Source of the DNA: an uncultured Acidimicrobiales bacterium
GTDB taxonomy: Bacteria; Actinomycetota; Acidimicrobiia; Acidimicrobiales; SZUA-35
Direction of reading: 5' to 3'
Length of the DNA: 37,334 bases
Assembly (NCBI GenBank): GCA_937930655.1
Contig: CALHBU010000248.1
Coordinates: 1 to 37,334, forward strand
In this document: piece after piece, positions 8,547 to 16,511 of the stretch
How positions within the stretch are numbered: position 1 is the first letter of the stretch
Layout of the letters: every line of letters begins with the position of its first letter
Notes under the pieces: model-generated
Told to the model about the DNA's origin: nothing
Database searches by the model: none
Seen by the model: the letters and a program-made list of their open reading frames with translations, nothing else
Program-made: the position numbers and the translations under genes

Positions 8547-9247
8547 TGCTTCGTCTGCGGCAAGTTGCAGTTGTGGCGGCCGATCTCGCCACCGCTGAGG
8601 CTGACGTTGTGAACACGCTTGGCCTCGCTCGGTGTTACCAGGATCCTGGCGTCGGGGCGTTCGGCCTCCACAACGCGCTCTTTCCCATCGGCGATCAGTT
8701 CCTCGAGATTGTTTCACCAACGGCCGAGGGCACGACGGCTGGCCGATTGCTGGAAAAGCGACACGGTGATGGTGGTTACATGGTGTTGTTCCAGACCGAT
8801 GATCTGGCCGGCTTCCGTAGCCGATTCGACCAGCTCGGCATGCGAGTAATCCACGAAGCCATCGACACAGGAATCGTCGGTCTTCACCTTCATCCCAAGG
8901 ACATCGGCGGTGCAGTTGTCTCTGTAGACGAAACCGAGGACCCGGCCGAGTGGACCTGGGCCGGCCAGAACTGGCGAGCCTTCGACCGGCCAGCCGTGGT
9001 AACCGCTCTCGCCGGAGTGGAGATCCAAACCGACGATCCTGATACCACCGCCGCTCGATGGGCGGCCATGCTCGATCGGCCCGTCGTCGAGAGAGCCATC
9101 AACTGCGACGACGCCACGGTTCGATTTGTAGAATCGGCTGACGGTCGGGGCGATGGCGTTGGGGCTTTCGACGTCGTCAGCGTCGACCCGAAAAGGGCCG
9201 GAACGAGCGAGGTAGTTGTCGGCACCAGGGTGAACTTCGTACTCTGA
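8546..9247 (+). CDS. VOC (glyoxalase/bleomycin-resistance fold) family protein
   Basis: 233 residues starting at ATG 8546 inside the ABC ATPase stop codon, so the two are coupled. The N-terminal half has the beta-alpha-beta-beta-beta character of a VOC domain (LRQVAVVAADLATAEADVVN at the start, QFLEIVSP in the middle). A second, weaker repeat begins near residue 150 (AVVTALAGVEIQTDDPDTTA). VOC proteins are often metal-dependent isomerases, dioxygenases or resistance proteins, and the substrate cannot be predicted here. The metal ligands are not obvious: QFLEIV supplies one Glu and LHLHP possible His residues. Annotation stops at family level. Confidence 0.8.
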   Translation: MLRLRQVAVVAADLATAEADVVNTLGLARCYQDPGVGAFGLHNALFPIGDQFLEIVSPTAEGTTAGRLLEKRHGDGGYMVLFQTDDLAGFRSRFDQLGMRVIHEAIDTGIVGLHLHPKDIGGAVVSVDETEDPAEWTWAGQNWRAFDRPAVVTALAGVEIQTDDPDTTAARWAAMLDRPVVERAINCDDATVRFVESADGRGDGVGAFDVVSVDPKRAGTSEVVVGTRVNFVL

Positions 9248-9305
9248 GAGTCCGCAACGACTGCCTGTCGGTTACCTATCTGCCAACAGGGCGGGGAGAG
9301 ATTTC

Positions 9306-10052
9306 TTGTCATCTGGTTCGCTGCTCATCCTGCTGGTGGTCAACGCTGCACTTGTCGTTGTCGCGATCGTTGGCTGGATGCTGGCGTGGCGTCGGTCGGC
9401 ATCAACGCAACAGCAGAAGGCAACGGCCAAGGCCGACACCGTTGCTGACACCACCGCTGCGAGCGATGACCACCAAGAACGAGACTCCATACGAGAGCTG
9501 CGCCGCGAGCTTCGGGCCGAGCAGAGCCTTCTTGATGGAGTAGCGGCGGCCAACGGAGTCTCCCCTCGCGACTTCCGACGCTCATTGGCAACCCAGTATC
9601 TCCATGCAGCCGACCCCTACCGGTGGCATCACCAGCAGGGGGTTGTCGACACCGAGGAGACCAACGCCAACGGCACAGACTTCTCAACTGGCACCGAGTC
9701 TTTCAATGGGCAACAGGCTCCTGACAGTCAGGTAGCCCGCCAGTTGGCCGAAAAGGAGGCTGAGTTGGAGAAGACCCGCCTCGCGTTAACCGAGATCCGA
9801 TGTCGGGTCGAACACCTGCTCGAACAACGGCGGCGTCAGCTTCCCACCATGCCGGGCGACGTCATCGATCTTCGAGAAGAGGTGGCTGAGTTGCGTTCGC
9901 AGATGGCCGACCGGGCCATTGAGGCCGATCGGCTGCGAGCGACCATCAACCAGCGAACGCAGGCCGAGCCAGAAATCAGCGCCATCGTTGACCAGCTCAC
10001 CGTTCTTCGGGAGCGAGTTCTGGAACTACGGCCGTCCGACCAGGCGAGGTAG
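9306..10052 (+). CDS. Membrane-anchored coiled-coil protein of unknown function
   Basis: 248 residues from TTG 9306, supported by GGGGAGAG five bases upstream. One N-terminal transmembrane helix (LLILLVVNAALVVVAIVGWML, about residues 6-26) is followed by a basic stop-transfer (AWRR). The remainder is hydrophilic, Glu/Arg/Gln-rich and heptad-like, especially about 58-85, 143-185 and 190-245. I recognise no enzyme domain. It precedes aroA by seven bases and may be in its operon. The layout, an N-terminal anchor with a long cytosolic coiled coil, resembles cell-division or scaffold proteins but gives no specific function. Confidence 0.7.
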   Translation: MSSGSLLILLVVNAALVVVAIVGWMLAWRRSASTQQQKATAKADTVADTTAASDDHQERDSIRELRRELRAEQSLLDGVAAANGVSPRDFRRSLATQYLHAADPYRWHHQQGVVDTEETNANGTDFSTGTESFNGQQAPDSQVARQLAEKEAELEKTRLALTEIRCRVEHLLEQRRRQLPTMPGDVIDLREEVAELRSQMADRAIEADRLRATINQRTQAEPEISAIVDQLTVLRERVLELRPSDQAR

Positions 10053-10059
10053 GACAGCG

Positions 10060-11334
10060 TTGACCTCTGCTCCTCCTCGGAAGGTGCAACCCCTCCGCCA
10101 CCGACTCGATGTCACAGCACCGGTACCGGGCTCGAAGAGCCACACCAATCGGGCCTTAATCTGTGCCGCCCTTGCTTCCGGTACCAGTCAGCTGTCGGGG
10201 GCACTGTTTGCCGACGACACACTGGCCATGGTCGACACGTTGCGAGAGCTTGGGTCCGACATCGTCACCGAGCCCGACGGTGCTTCGATGCTGGTGTCGG
10301 GAACAGGTGGACGTCTTCGGCCAGGCCCTACGGTTCTGAATGTCCGCCAATCAGGAACCACCGGTCGCTTCATACTGCCGCTCCTGACGTTGGGCGATGG
10401 ATACTACGAGCTCGACGGCGATCCCCAGCTCAGGAGCCGACCCTTCGGCGACTTGGTCGATGCTCTTGGCTCGCTCGGCGCAAAGATCGAGGGAACTCGG
10501 TTGCCGTTGAAAGTCACCGGAGGAACCCTCGATGGCGGGCAGGTGTCGGTGAGCGGCTCGGTTTCGAGCCAATTCCTCTCCGGCCTTCTTCTTGGCGCCC
10601 CCGGCGCAGCCAGTGAAGTAGAGATCACGGTGGACGGAACGCTCGTCTCTCGCCCCTATGTCGATCTCACGTTGTCGACCATGGCGACGTTCTCGGCGGT
10701 TGTGGAACGCCACGACTATCAACGTTTCGTCGTGGCCCCTAACGGTTACCAGGCAGCCTCGGTGCTGATCGAGCCCGATGCGTCTGCTGCCTCCTACTTC
10801 TTCGGCGCCGCCGCCATCACCGGCGGTCGGGTGACCGTCGATGGGCTGGGCACCAACACGGTGCAGGGCGACATGGCGTTCGTCGACGTCCTTGAGCGCA
10901 TGGGCTGCACGGTGGAGCAGAGCGAGTCCCGCACCACAGTGATTGGCCCTACTCAGCTGAAGCCGGTCTCCGTTGACATGGCAGATTTCAGCGATACGGC
11001 ACAGACTCTCGCCGTCGTTGCGACCTTCGCCGACGGACCCTCCGAGCTTCGGGGAATCGGCTTTATCCGCCACAAGGAAACCGACCGGGTCGGCGCGGTG
11101 GCAACCGAGTTGGCCCGTCGTGGCATCGCCGTTGATCAAACCGACGATTCGTTGGTTGTTCATCCCGGGTCGCCGACTCCCGGCGTGATCGAAACCTACG
11201 ACGACCATCGAATGGCGATGAGCTTTGCCCTCCTGGGTCTTTGTCATGCCGGTATCGAGATCGCCGATCCCGGATGCGTCGCCAAGACGTTCCCGGACTT
11301 CTTCTCGGTTCTCGACAGCCTCGCAGCACCATGA
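10060..11334 (+). CDS. aroA: 3-phosphoshikimate 1-carboxyvinyltransferase (EPSP synthase)
   Basis: About 424 residues from TTG 10060; GTG 10084 is an alternative start that still precedes all conserved motifs. It catalyses the sixth step of the shikimate pathway, joining PEP and shikimate-3-phosphate. Visible motifs are PGSKSHTNRAL (24-33) with substrate-binding Lys26, SSQFLSGLLLGAP (169-181), IRHKETDR (336-343), DDHRMAM (381-387) and CVAKTFPDFF (406-415) with Lys409. The PEP-loop, normally a GNAGT-type sequence, reads RQSGTTGR (96-103), which is divergent. The length is normal. Its stop overlaps the ATG of the next gene, a dehydrogenase (ATGA at 11331). Confidence 0.95.
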   Translation: MTSAPPRKVQPLRHRLDVTAPVPGSKSHTNRALICAALASGTSQLSGALFADDTLAMVDTLRELGSDIVTEPDGASMLVSGTGGRLRPGPTVLNVRQSGTTGRFILPLLTLGDGYYELDGDPQLRSRPFGDLVDALGSLGAKIEGTRLPLKVTGGTLDGGQVSVSGSVSSQFLSGLLLGAPGAASEVEITVDGTLVSRPYVDLTLSTMATFSAVVERHDYQRFVVAPNGYQAASVLIEPDASAASYFFGAAAITGGRVTVDGLGTNTVQGDMAFVDVLERMGCTVEQSESRTTVIGPTQLKPVSVDMADFSDTAQTLAVVATFADGPSELRGIGFIRHKETDRVGAVATELARRGIAVDQTDDSLVVHPGSPTPGVIETYDDHRMAMSFALLGLCHAGIEIADPGCVAKTFPDFFSVLDSLAAP

Positions 11335-12368
11335 GAGCGGTCCTGCTTACTGGAGAGCAGCAGACCAGTCTGGTGGAGTTGGATGAACCAACGTTGTTGT
11401 CGGGCGCGCTCATTGTCGAAGTCCTTCGATGCGGTATCGGTGGCTCGGACGTCGAGAGCTTCCTCACCGGTCGCCTGCCAGCACCAGCCTGGTTCGGACA
11501 TGAATGGACGGGACGTGTTGTCGCGGTGGCCGACGATGTTGCCGGACACTTCGAAGGCGAACGGGTTCTCGGCGCAGCACCGCCACCCTGCGGCGGATGC
11601 CGACCCTGCCGGTCAGGCCTTGGCAGTCACTGCGCGGTGGTGCTCGACATGATCATCGGTGCCGATCCGCTGGCTAGCAACCATGGGGCCTTTGCCGAGC
11701 GCATCCGGGTCGATGCTCGTCGGGTCCATCGAGTGCCCGAGGGTATCGACGAAGACGGAGCGGCGTTGGCCGAGCCGGCGGCTGTTGCCACCCATGCGGT
11801 GGCCCGAGCCGATGTGGCTATGGGGGACATCGTGGTCGTCGTCGGTGCCGGAACCATTGGATTGTTAGTGGCCGAGATCGCCCGCCTGTCTGGCGCTGGC
11901 GCCGTGCTGGCCGTCGATCCTCATGAGGGCCGACGCGAGCTGGCCTGTGACCTTGGCGCCGACGCCGCTCTTGCCCCTGGCGCTGATGTTGCTCGCTGGT
12001 TGGCCGACAAAGGCCATGGGCTGGGGGCCGACGTCGCCTTCGACTGCGCAGCCGGTGCTACCTCGCTTGTAACCGCGTCGGCGTCTATTCGGCGGGGTGG
12101 CACCGTGGTAGCGGTGGGTGTCAGGCAGTCGAAAAACGTCATGACCGCACCTGACATTCTCGAGAGGGAGGCCGATCTGCGGGCTGCCCTGGGCTACCAG
12201 GTGGCCGATGTGCGCCGGGCCCTTGATCTAATGGCAGACGATCGTCTCAAGGTTGGGCCGATCATCGACCCTGAACCGGTTCCGCTCAGCGGACTGGATG
12301 GTGTGCTCAGAGCCTTGGCTGCCGGTGGCCGAGACCGACAGAAACGGTTGGTCCAACCGGCGCTCTAG
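11331..12368 (+). CDS. Zinc-type alcohol dehydrogenase family (MDR) protein
   Basis: 345 residues from ATG 11331, which overlaps the aroA stop. The MDR fold is complete. Catalytic-zinc ligand candidates are Cys34 (RCGIGGSD), His57-Glu58 (GHEWTG) and Glu148. The structural zinc lobe has four cysteines (87, 90, 93, 101, in CGGCRPCRSGLGSHC). The Rossmann motif VVGAGTIGLL is near 170. It should be an NAD(P)-dependent dehydrogenase acting on an alcohol, polyol or threonine-like substrate; the sequence alone does not tell which. Translational coupling to aroA is unusual for this family, and the role in that operon is unclear. Confidence 0.9.
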   Translation: MRAVLLTGEQQTSLVELDEPTLLSGALIVEVLRCGIGGSDVESFLTGRLPAPAWFGHEWTGRVVAVADDVAGHFEGERVLGAAPPPCGGCRPCRSGLGSHCAVVLDMIIGADPLASNHGAFAERIRVDARRVHRVPEGIDEDGAALAEPAAVATHAVARADVAMGDIVVVVGAGTIGLLVAEIARLSGAGAVLAVDPHEGRRELACDLGADAALAPGADVARWLADKGHGLGADVAFDCAAGATSLVTASASIRRGGTVVAVGVRQSKNVMTAPDILEREADLRAALGYQVADVRRALDLMADDRLKVGPIIDPEPVPLSGLDGVLRALAAGGRDRQKRLVQPAL

Positions 12369-12382
12369 CCCCCTTCTGGGGC
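12368..12382. terminator. Short GC hairpin between convergent genes
   Basis: GCCCC (12368-12372) pairs with GGGGC (12378-12382) around a five-base loop, between the stop codons of the convergent dehydrogenase and otsA genes. There is no T-run on either side, so this is at best a weak bidirectional terminator. Confidence 0.3.
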
Positions 12383-12389
12383 GTACCCT

Positions 12390-13835
12390 CTAGGGCGCCA
12401 GCTGCTTCAGAAAGCCGGTTGCCCAACAGACCGCGTCGTCCTTGGAGACCGAGCGTCGCATCGTGCGCATGCGTCGCCGAGCCTCGTCGGCCTTCATATC
12501 GACCGCTTGGACAATGGCCGTTTTGAGACCATCGATGTCGTAGGGATTGACTAGCAGCGCCGTTTTGAGCTGATGGGCGGCGCCCGCGAATTCCGAGAGC
12601 ACCAGGACCCCGGACTCGTCGTGGCGGGCCGCCACGTACTCTTTGGCCACCAGGTTCATGCCATCCCTGAACGGTGTGACCAGCATGACATCAGCTGCCC
12701 GGTACATAGCCAGTAGCTCGCTGAAGGAGCGGGTCCGGTGAATGTAGTGGACGACGGGATAACCGACTCTTCCGAAGTCGCCGTTGATCTCGCCAACCAG
12801 ACGCTCGACCCGTTCCCGCAGGCTGACATACGCCTCCACCTGATCTCGACTGGGTTCGGCGATCTGGATCATGCTCACCTGTGATGCGTGGAGGCGTTCT
12901 TCAGCCAGGAGCTCCTTGAAGGCCCGCAGTCGTACATCGATGCCCTTGGTGTAGTCCAGACGATCCACGCCCAGAAGCACGGTATGTGGTTGACCGAGCT
13001 GGGCCCGCAGGTCGCGTGATTCTTCGGTGACGTCGTGATCGCGAGACGCAGTGTCGTAGCGCTCGTAGTCGATGCCAATGGGGAACGACCGAACGCTAAC
13101 GGCTCGGCCTTCGACGTCCAGAGTGTTCTTGCCGGTTCGTGTCGCTTCGCCGAGGCTGACTGCCAGTCGATGAAAATTGCCGGCGTCATCTGGAGACTGG
13201 AAGCCGACCAGGTCAGAGCCGAGAATCCCGGCAGTGAGTTCGCGCCGCCACGGAAGCTGGGAGAAAAGTTCGGGCGACGGAAAGGGGATGTGGAGGAAGT
13301 AGCCGATTCGTAGATCGGGGCGGAGTGCTCGCAGCATGCCGGGCACCAGCTGAAGCTGGTAGTCGTGAACCCAGACGATGGCGCCCTTGGCCGCTTCTTT
13401 GGCCGCATGCTCGGCGAAGCGCTGGTTGACCTTTCGGTAGCCCTCGTACCAGTGGCGGTGGAACTCGGCAGGCTGGATCTTGTCGTGGTAGAGCGGCCAT
13501 AGCGTGCCGTTGGCCATGCCCTCGTAGTGGAGTTCGCGCTCTTCTTCGGAGAGCCGGACCGGCACCAGTCTCATCCCGTCGTGATCGAATGCCGAGGGAG
13601 TCCGCCGAGCCTCCTCGCCGGTCCAGCCCAGCCAGGCGACATTGTCGAAATCGGCCATCGCCGGTTTGAGAGCGGCCACCAACCCGCCGGGGCTGGTCAT
13701 CCACCGCGCTTTTCCGCCCGGTGTCTCGGCCCGGGCTACAGGAAGCCGGTTGGCGACGATGACCAGAGAAGCTTGTTTGTTATTGCTCGGCTTTCGTTTT
13801 GGTCGACTCGCTGGGCTGGTTCGAGTAGAGGCCAT
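12390..13835 (-). CDS. otsA: Trehalose-6-phosphate synthase
   Basis: 481 residues from ATG 13835 (GAGGGAC directly upstream). TTG and GTG codons up to 13865 could add ten residues. GT20-family signatures are all present: NRLP (29-32), [11 protein letters not shown] (from 155), [14 protein letters not shown] (178-191), [11 protein letters not shown] (289-299) with the UDP-glucose-binding Arg292 and Lys297, and [16 protein letters not shown] near 386-401. It makes trehalose-6-phosphate from UDP- or GDP-glucose and glucose-6-phosphate in the cytosol for osmoprotection or envelope glycolipids. No otsB phosphatase is in this window. It is transcribed towards aroA/MDR and away from the thiolase-like gene's stop, with a 42-bp gap. 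Confidence 0.96.
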   Translation of the reverse strand: MASTRTSPASRPKRKPSNNKQASLVIVANRLPVARAETPGGKARWMTSPGGLVAALKPAMADFDNVAWLGWTGEEARRTPSAFDHDGMRLVPVRLSEEERELHYEGMANGTLWPLYHDKIQPAEFHRHWYEGYRKVNQRFAEHAAKEAAKGAIVWVHDYQLQLVPGMLRALRPDLRIGYFLHIPFPSPELFSQLPWRRELTAGILGSDLVGFQSPDDAGNFHRLAVSLGEATRTGKNTLDVEGRAVSVRSFPIGIDYERYDTASRDHDVTEESRDLRAQLGQPHTVLLGVDRLDYTKGIDVRLRAFKELLAEERLHASQVSMIQIAEPSRDQVEAYVSLRERVERLVGEINGDFGRVGYPVVHYIHRTRSFSELLAMYRAADVMLVTPFRDGMNLVAKEYVAARHDESGVLVLSEFAGAAHQLKTALLVNPYDIDGLKTAIVQAVDMKADEARRRMRTMRRSVSKDDAVCWATGFLKQLAP

Positions 13836-13877
13836 GTCCCTCAGTATCACCCCTTGGGCCGGCAAAGGGGGCGAAGG

Positions 13878-15353
13878 TCAGACCAGAGAGAGCGTTCCGG
13901 TGTCGGAGACCTCGGCGGCCCGACCAACCCCTTCGACGGTCATCAGTTCGTGCATGAGGTCGGTATCGTTGCTATTGCTCCATGTCCGGTCGCCGCTGGG
14001 GGTTCGGACAGATGCCAGCGCCTGGTCGGGACCACCAGCACCGTGCATGACGGTGTAGGCCTCGACGGTGCAGGGCCCAACGTAGGATTCGTTCAAGGTC
14101 GTGGCCGGGACGGCATCGACCGCTTCCTGGACGTTCTCAGCCACAAACGGCTTGTCCGAAGGCTCGGTGGAGTACAGGCCGAGCGCGTGCTTGGTCAGGT
14201 AGCCGCCGTTGGCGGTGACCAGACCTACCGAACCAGGGTCGTCCCGAAGTGTGCCAGCCATGGTGGCGATGGAATGGGTGACGTAGTTGTTAAGTGGTCC
14301 TCCGGCAAAGGTCAGACCGCCGGTTTGGGTCAGTTGCCGGTCGAGACCGATGCCGAGCTCGGTCGCCGAAATCTGTACCGCTGAGGGGAAGCACGAGTAG
14401 ATGTCGATGTGGTCGACGTGATCAACATCGGTTTCGGCCAACTCGAACAAGCGACGGCCGGCCTCTTTGATAGCGGGCGAGGAATGCAAGTCTCGCCGAG
14501 TCGAGACGGTGTAGGTGTCGTGAGCATCGGTTCCGACGTGGGGGAAGACCCAACGGTCCCGGGGAACCCCGGCCGCTTCGGCCGCCTCGGCCGAGCACAG
14601 CAACAAGGCTGCCGCCTGATCGAGATTCCAGTTGGAGTTCATGGACTTGGTGTACGGGAACCCGACCATCCGGTTGTTGGAGCTGGCCGTCATGATCTCG
14701 TCAGCCGACATTGGCGTTCGGAGCCAGGCGTGGGGGTTGGCGACGGCTGCCTGGTTGAAGGTTTCCCACAGCTCAGCCACCCGGCGACGATGATCGTCCA
14801 GTGATTCACCTCTGCTGTGGCGGAATGCCGATTCGAAGATGGGATAGAAGTTCACTGGCATTTCGAGACCGCGCTCAAGCTCGAACGGTGTCGACATCTG
14901 CACCTCGGACTGGAACCGCTCGTCGGGCTCAACACCCTCTTGGGTGGTGAGGTCCCGGGGAATCCCCGCTGCTTTCTTCTTGCGGCGACTCCAGATGGTC
15001 TCGCCACCGGCGATGGCCACAACCGATAGCTCGCCGGCCTGGATACGGGCCGACATGGCGTTGACGAACGACTGCGGGGTGTTGCCACCGGTGGCCGACA
15101 ACAGTGTTTTGGCCCCGGGAGCTCCTACCGCGTCGGCGATGAGTCGGGCCGGGTCGGAGTAGGCCCAGGCGCCGTCGACAACGCCGATGGCATCAAGCTT
15201 GGAGAGGAGTGACGGTGCCCCAGCATCGGCGGCGGCACCTTCGACGACCGCCTGCACCAGCTTGACGGCTTCGACGGCGTCGGCGAGATCGTCAGGCCGC
15301 TGCGTGATCTGGGAGACACCAACGAGGACGGGAGTACGGGGATCGATGCTCAT
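13878..15353 (-). CDS. Thiolase-like protein (acetyl-CoA acetyltransferase family, no nucleophilic Cys)
   Basis: 491 residues from ATG 15353. The sequence resembles the SCP2-like thiolases of mycobacteria usually annotated acetyl-CoA acetyltransferase: TPVLVGVSQITQRPDD at the start, GDVV-like strand VVAIAGGETIWSRR (111-124), IDIYSCFPSAVQI, a C-terminal GGPLNNYVTHSI, and an extra C-terminal OB-like domain of about 100 residues (GPCTVEAYTVMHGAG). Where classical thiolases have the nucleophilic Cys the sequence reads GGNTPQSF (89-96), with no cysteine. A classical Claisen-condensing activity is therefore doubtful; it may bind acyl-CoA or a steroid/lipid partner, as DUF35-associated thiolases do. 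Its stop lies 42 bp from the otsA start, so it may share a transcript with otsA. Confidence 0.85.
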   Translation of the reverse strand: MSIDPRTPVLVGVSQITQRPDDLADAVEAVKLVQAVVEGAAADAGAPSLLSKLDAIGVVDGAWAYSDPARLIADAVGAPGAKTLLSATGGNTPQSFVNAMSARIQAGELSVVAIAGGETIWSRRKKKAAGIPRDLTTQEGVEPDERFQSEVQMSTPFELERGLEMPVNFYPIFESAFRHSRGESLDDHRRRVAELWETFNQAAVANPHAWLRTPMSADEIMTASSNNRMVGFPYTKSMNSNWNLDQAAALLLCSAEAAEAAGVPRDRWVFPHVGTDAHDTYTVSTRRDLHSSPAIKEAGRRLFELAETDVDHVDHIDIYSCFPSAVQISATELGIGLDRQLTQTGGLTFAGGPLNNYVTHSIATMAGTLRDDPGSVGLVTANGGYLTKHALGLYSTEPSDKPFVAENVQEAVDAVPATTLNESYVGPCTVEAYTVMHGAGGPDQALASVRTPSGDRTWSNSNDTDLMHELMTVEGVGRAAEVSDTGTLSLV

Positions 15354-15369
15354 GGTGAGCCAGGCTAGG

Positions 15370-15777
15370 TCAGCCTAGATGGCCAAGCGAAGCGCCGAGG
15401 AACAGGATGACCAGGGCGGAGACGGCGCCGACGGCTCCGGTGAGTGCAACCACTGCCCGCTTCTCGCTTTGGCTATGGGTGAAGGCCGAAAAGCCGGCAA
15501 CGACGACCAGCAGAATCTTGATGCCGAGTGTGGCGTTGTAGCCAGAGGGCAACTGATCGGGCCCGGCCAGCAAGTTCCAGATGCCGGTGATGAACGCCAA
15601 GCCGAAGGCCGGCCACGCCACCTTGGCGAAGCCATTGGCTGCGGCCTTCGTTGCCTCGGGGCCGATCTTGCGTAGTCCGGGAACCATGCCGGCTAGAACA
15701 AACTGCCCGCCGACCCAAACGGAGGCGGCCAGGAGATGAAGGAAGATGCGGATGGTGTCAAGCGTTGGGCTAAGCAC
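15370..15777 (-). CDS. Small CopD-like integral membrane protein
   Basis: 135 residues from GTG 15777. About four transmembrane helices are visible: IFLHLLAASVWVGGQFVLAG (11-30), AWPAFGLAFITGIWNLL (54-70), LGIKILLVVVAGFSAF (83-98) and the C-terminal VVALTGAVGAVSALVILFLG. The first helix has the HLLAASVWVGG pattern characteristic of CopD/YcnJ-like and haem-related membrane proteins, where a His in the first helix may bind metal. Function is not known; copper or haem handling is the family-level guess. Ribosome site is weak. It ends 16 bp before the thiolase-like start on the same strand. Confidence 0.75.
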   Translation of the reverse strand: MLSPTLDTIRIFLHLLAASVWVGGQFVLAGMVPGLRKIGPEATKAAANGFAKVAWPAFGLAFITGIWNLLAGPDQLPSGYNATLGIKILLVVVAGFSAFTHSQSEKRAVVALTGAVGAVSALVILFLGASLGHLG

Positions 15778-15839
15778 AATGTCGATTCGGTTGAGGCGAC
15801 TGGATGTTTGATTGGAAGTCTGGCTGGATGGCTGGTCGG

Positions 15840-16475
15840 TCAGCGACCGAGGATCTTGCCGAGCAAGCCGCCCAGCCCACCCTTTTGACCACCGGCTGAG
15901 CCGCCGCCACCAGCTGCACCACCGGCCATGTCCATGACATCGTCGATGACGCTGCCGTCGCCATCAGCATCGAGGATCGAAGCGAGCCCGCCGAGACCCG
16001 GTGACTTGGTCTCCACCTGTCGTCTCTCGTCGTTGAGCATGGAGCCAAGACCGGCGTCGTCGAGACTCTTGGTCTGCTTTTGCTTGGCCAGGTAACCCAT
16101 GACGAGCGGTGCGAGAAGAGGGAGCAGCTTGGTGATCATGGAGAGATCGACACCGGTCTGTCCGGCGAGCTTCTGCTCGACCGGCGCTCTTTTCTGACCG
16201 AGAACATGACCGAGAATTGCTTCGCCTGGACCGCCGGTGAGGATGCTGCCCAAGTCGCCGAAGACCGAGTCGTTGTGTTCGTTGAGGGCGTTTGAGAGTG
16301 ACGCCGCCCCCGCCGGGCTTTTAGCATTGTTGGCTAATCCGCCAAGGATGGCGGGGAGTGCAGCCGAGATGAGAGGTCCCATGGCGCCTTCGTCGGCGCC
16401 AATGGCGCTGGCGAGTTGACCTGTGCCACCACTGCTGTTGAGTTGATCCATGATGCCGTCGAGCAGTCCGGACAT
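15840..16475 (-). CDS. DUF937 family protein
   Basis: 211 residues from ATG 16475. It is Gly/Ala/Leu-rich with the DUF937 character: ALPAILGGLANNAKSPAGAA (39-58), then TKLLPLLAPLVMGYLAKQKQ (115-134). Near the end a calcium-loop-like DADGDGSVIDD (169-179) lies in front of a glycine-rich tail. The acidic loop starts like an EF-hand or dockerin loop but lacks an acid at position 12. DUF937 proteins are of unknown function; no signal peptide or membrane helix is obvious. It sits between a lipoprotein gene (36 bp upstream) and the CopD-like gene (62 bp downstream) on the same strand. Confidence 0.85.
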   Translation of the reverse strand: MSGLLDGIMDQLNSSGGTGQLASAIGADEGAMGPLISAALPAILGGLANNAKSPAGAASLSNALNEHNDSVFGDLGSILTGGPGEAILGHVLGQKRAPVEQKLAGQTGVDLSMITKLLPLLAPLVMGYLAKQKQTKSLDDAGLGSMLNDERRQVETKSPGLGGLASILDADGDGSVIDDVMDMAGGAAGGGGSAGGQKGGLGGLLGKILGR

Positions 16476-16511
16476 GTTGGTCTCTTTTCACTAGGGAGTC
16501 TTGGACGCTAG

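Noticed and set aside
10351-11247. 298-codon antisense frame opposite aroA
   Set aside because: aroA has all motifs on the sense strand; the antisense product shows no family.
13527-14384. Plus-strand frame spanning otsA and the thiolase-like gene
   Set aside because: Crosses the boundary of two well-supported minus-strand genes and has no domain.
15365-15378. Short inverted repeat CTAGG/CCTAG near the thiolase-like gene start
   Set aside because: Only five base pairs, overlaps the CopD-like stop, and no matching site elsewhere; too short to call an operator.
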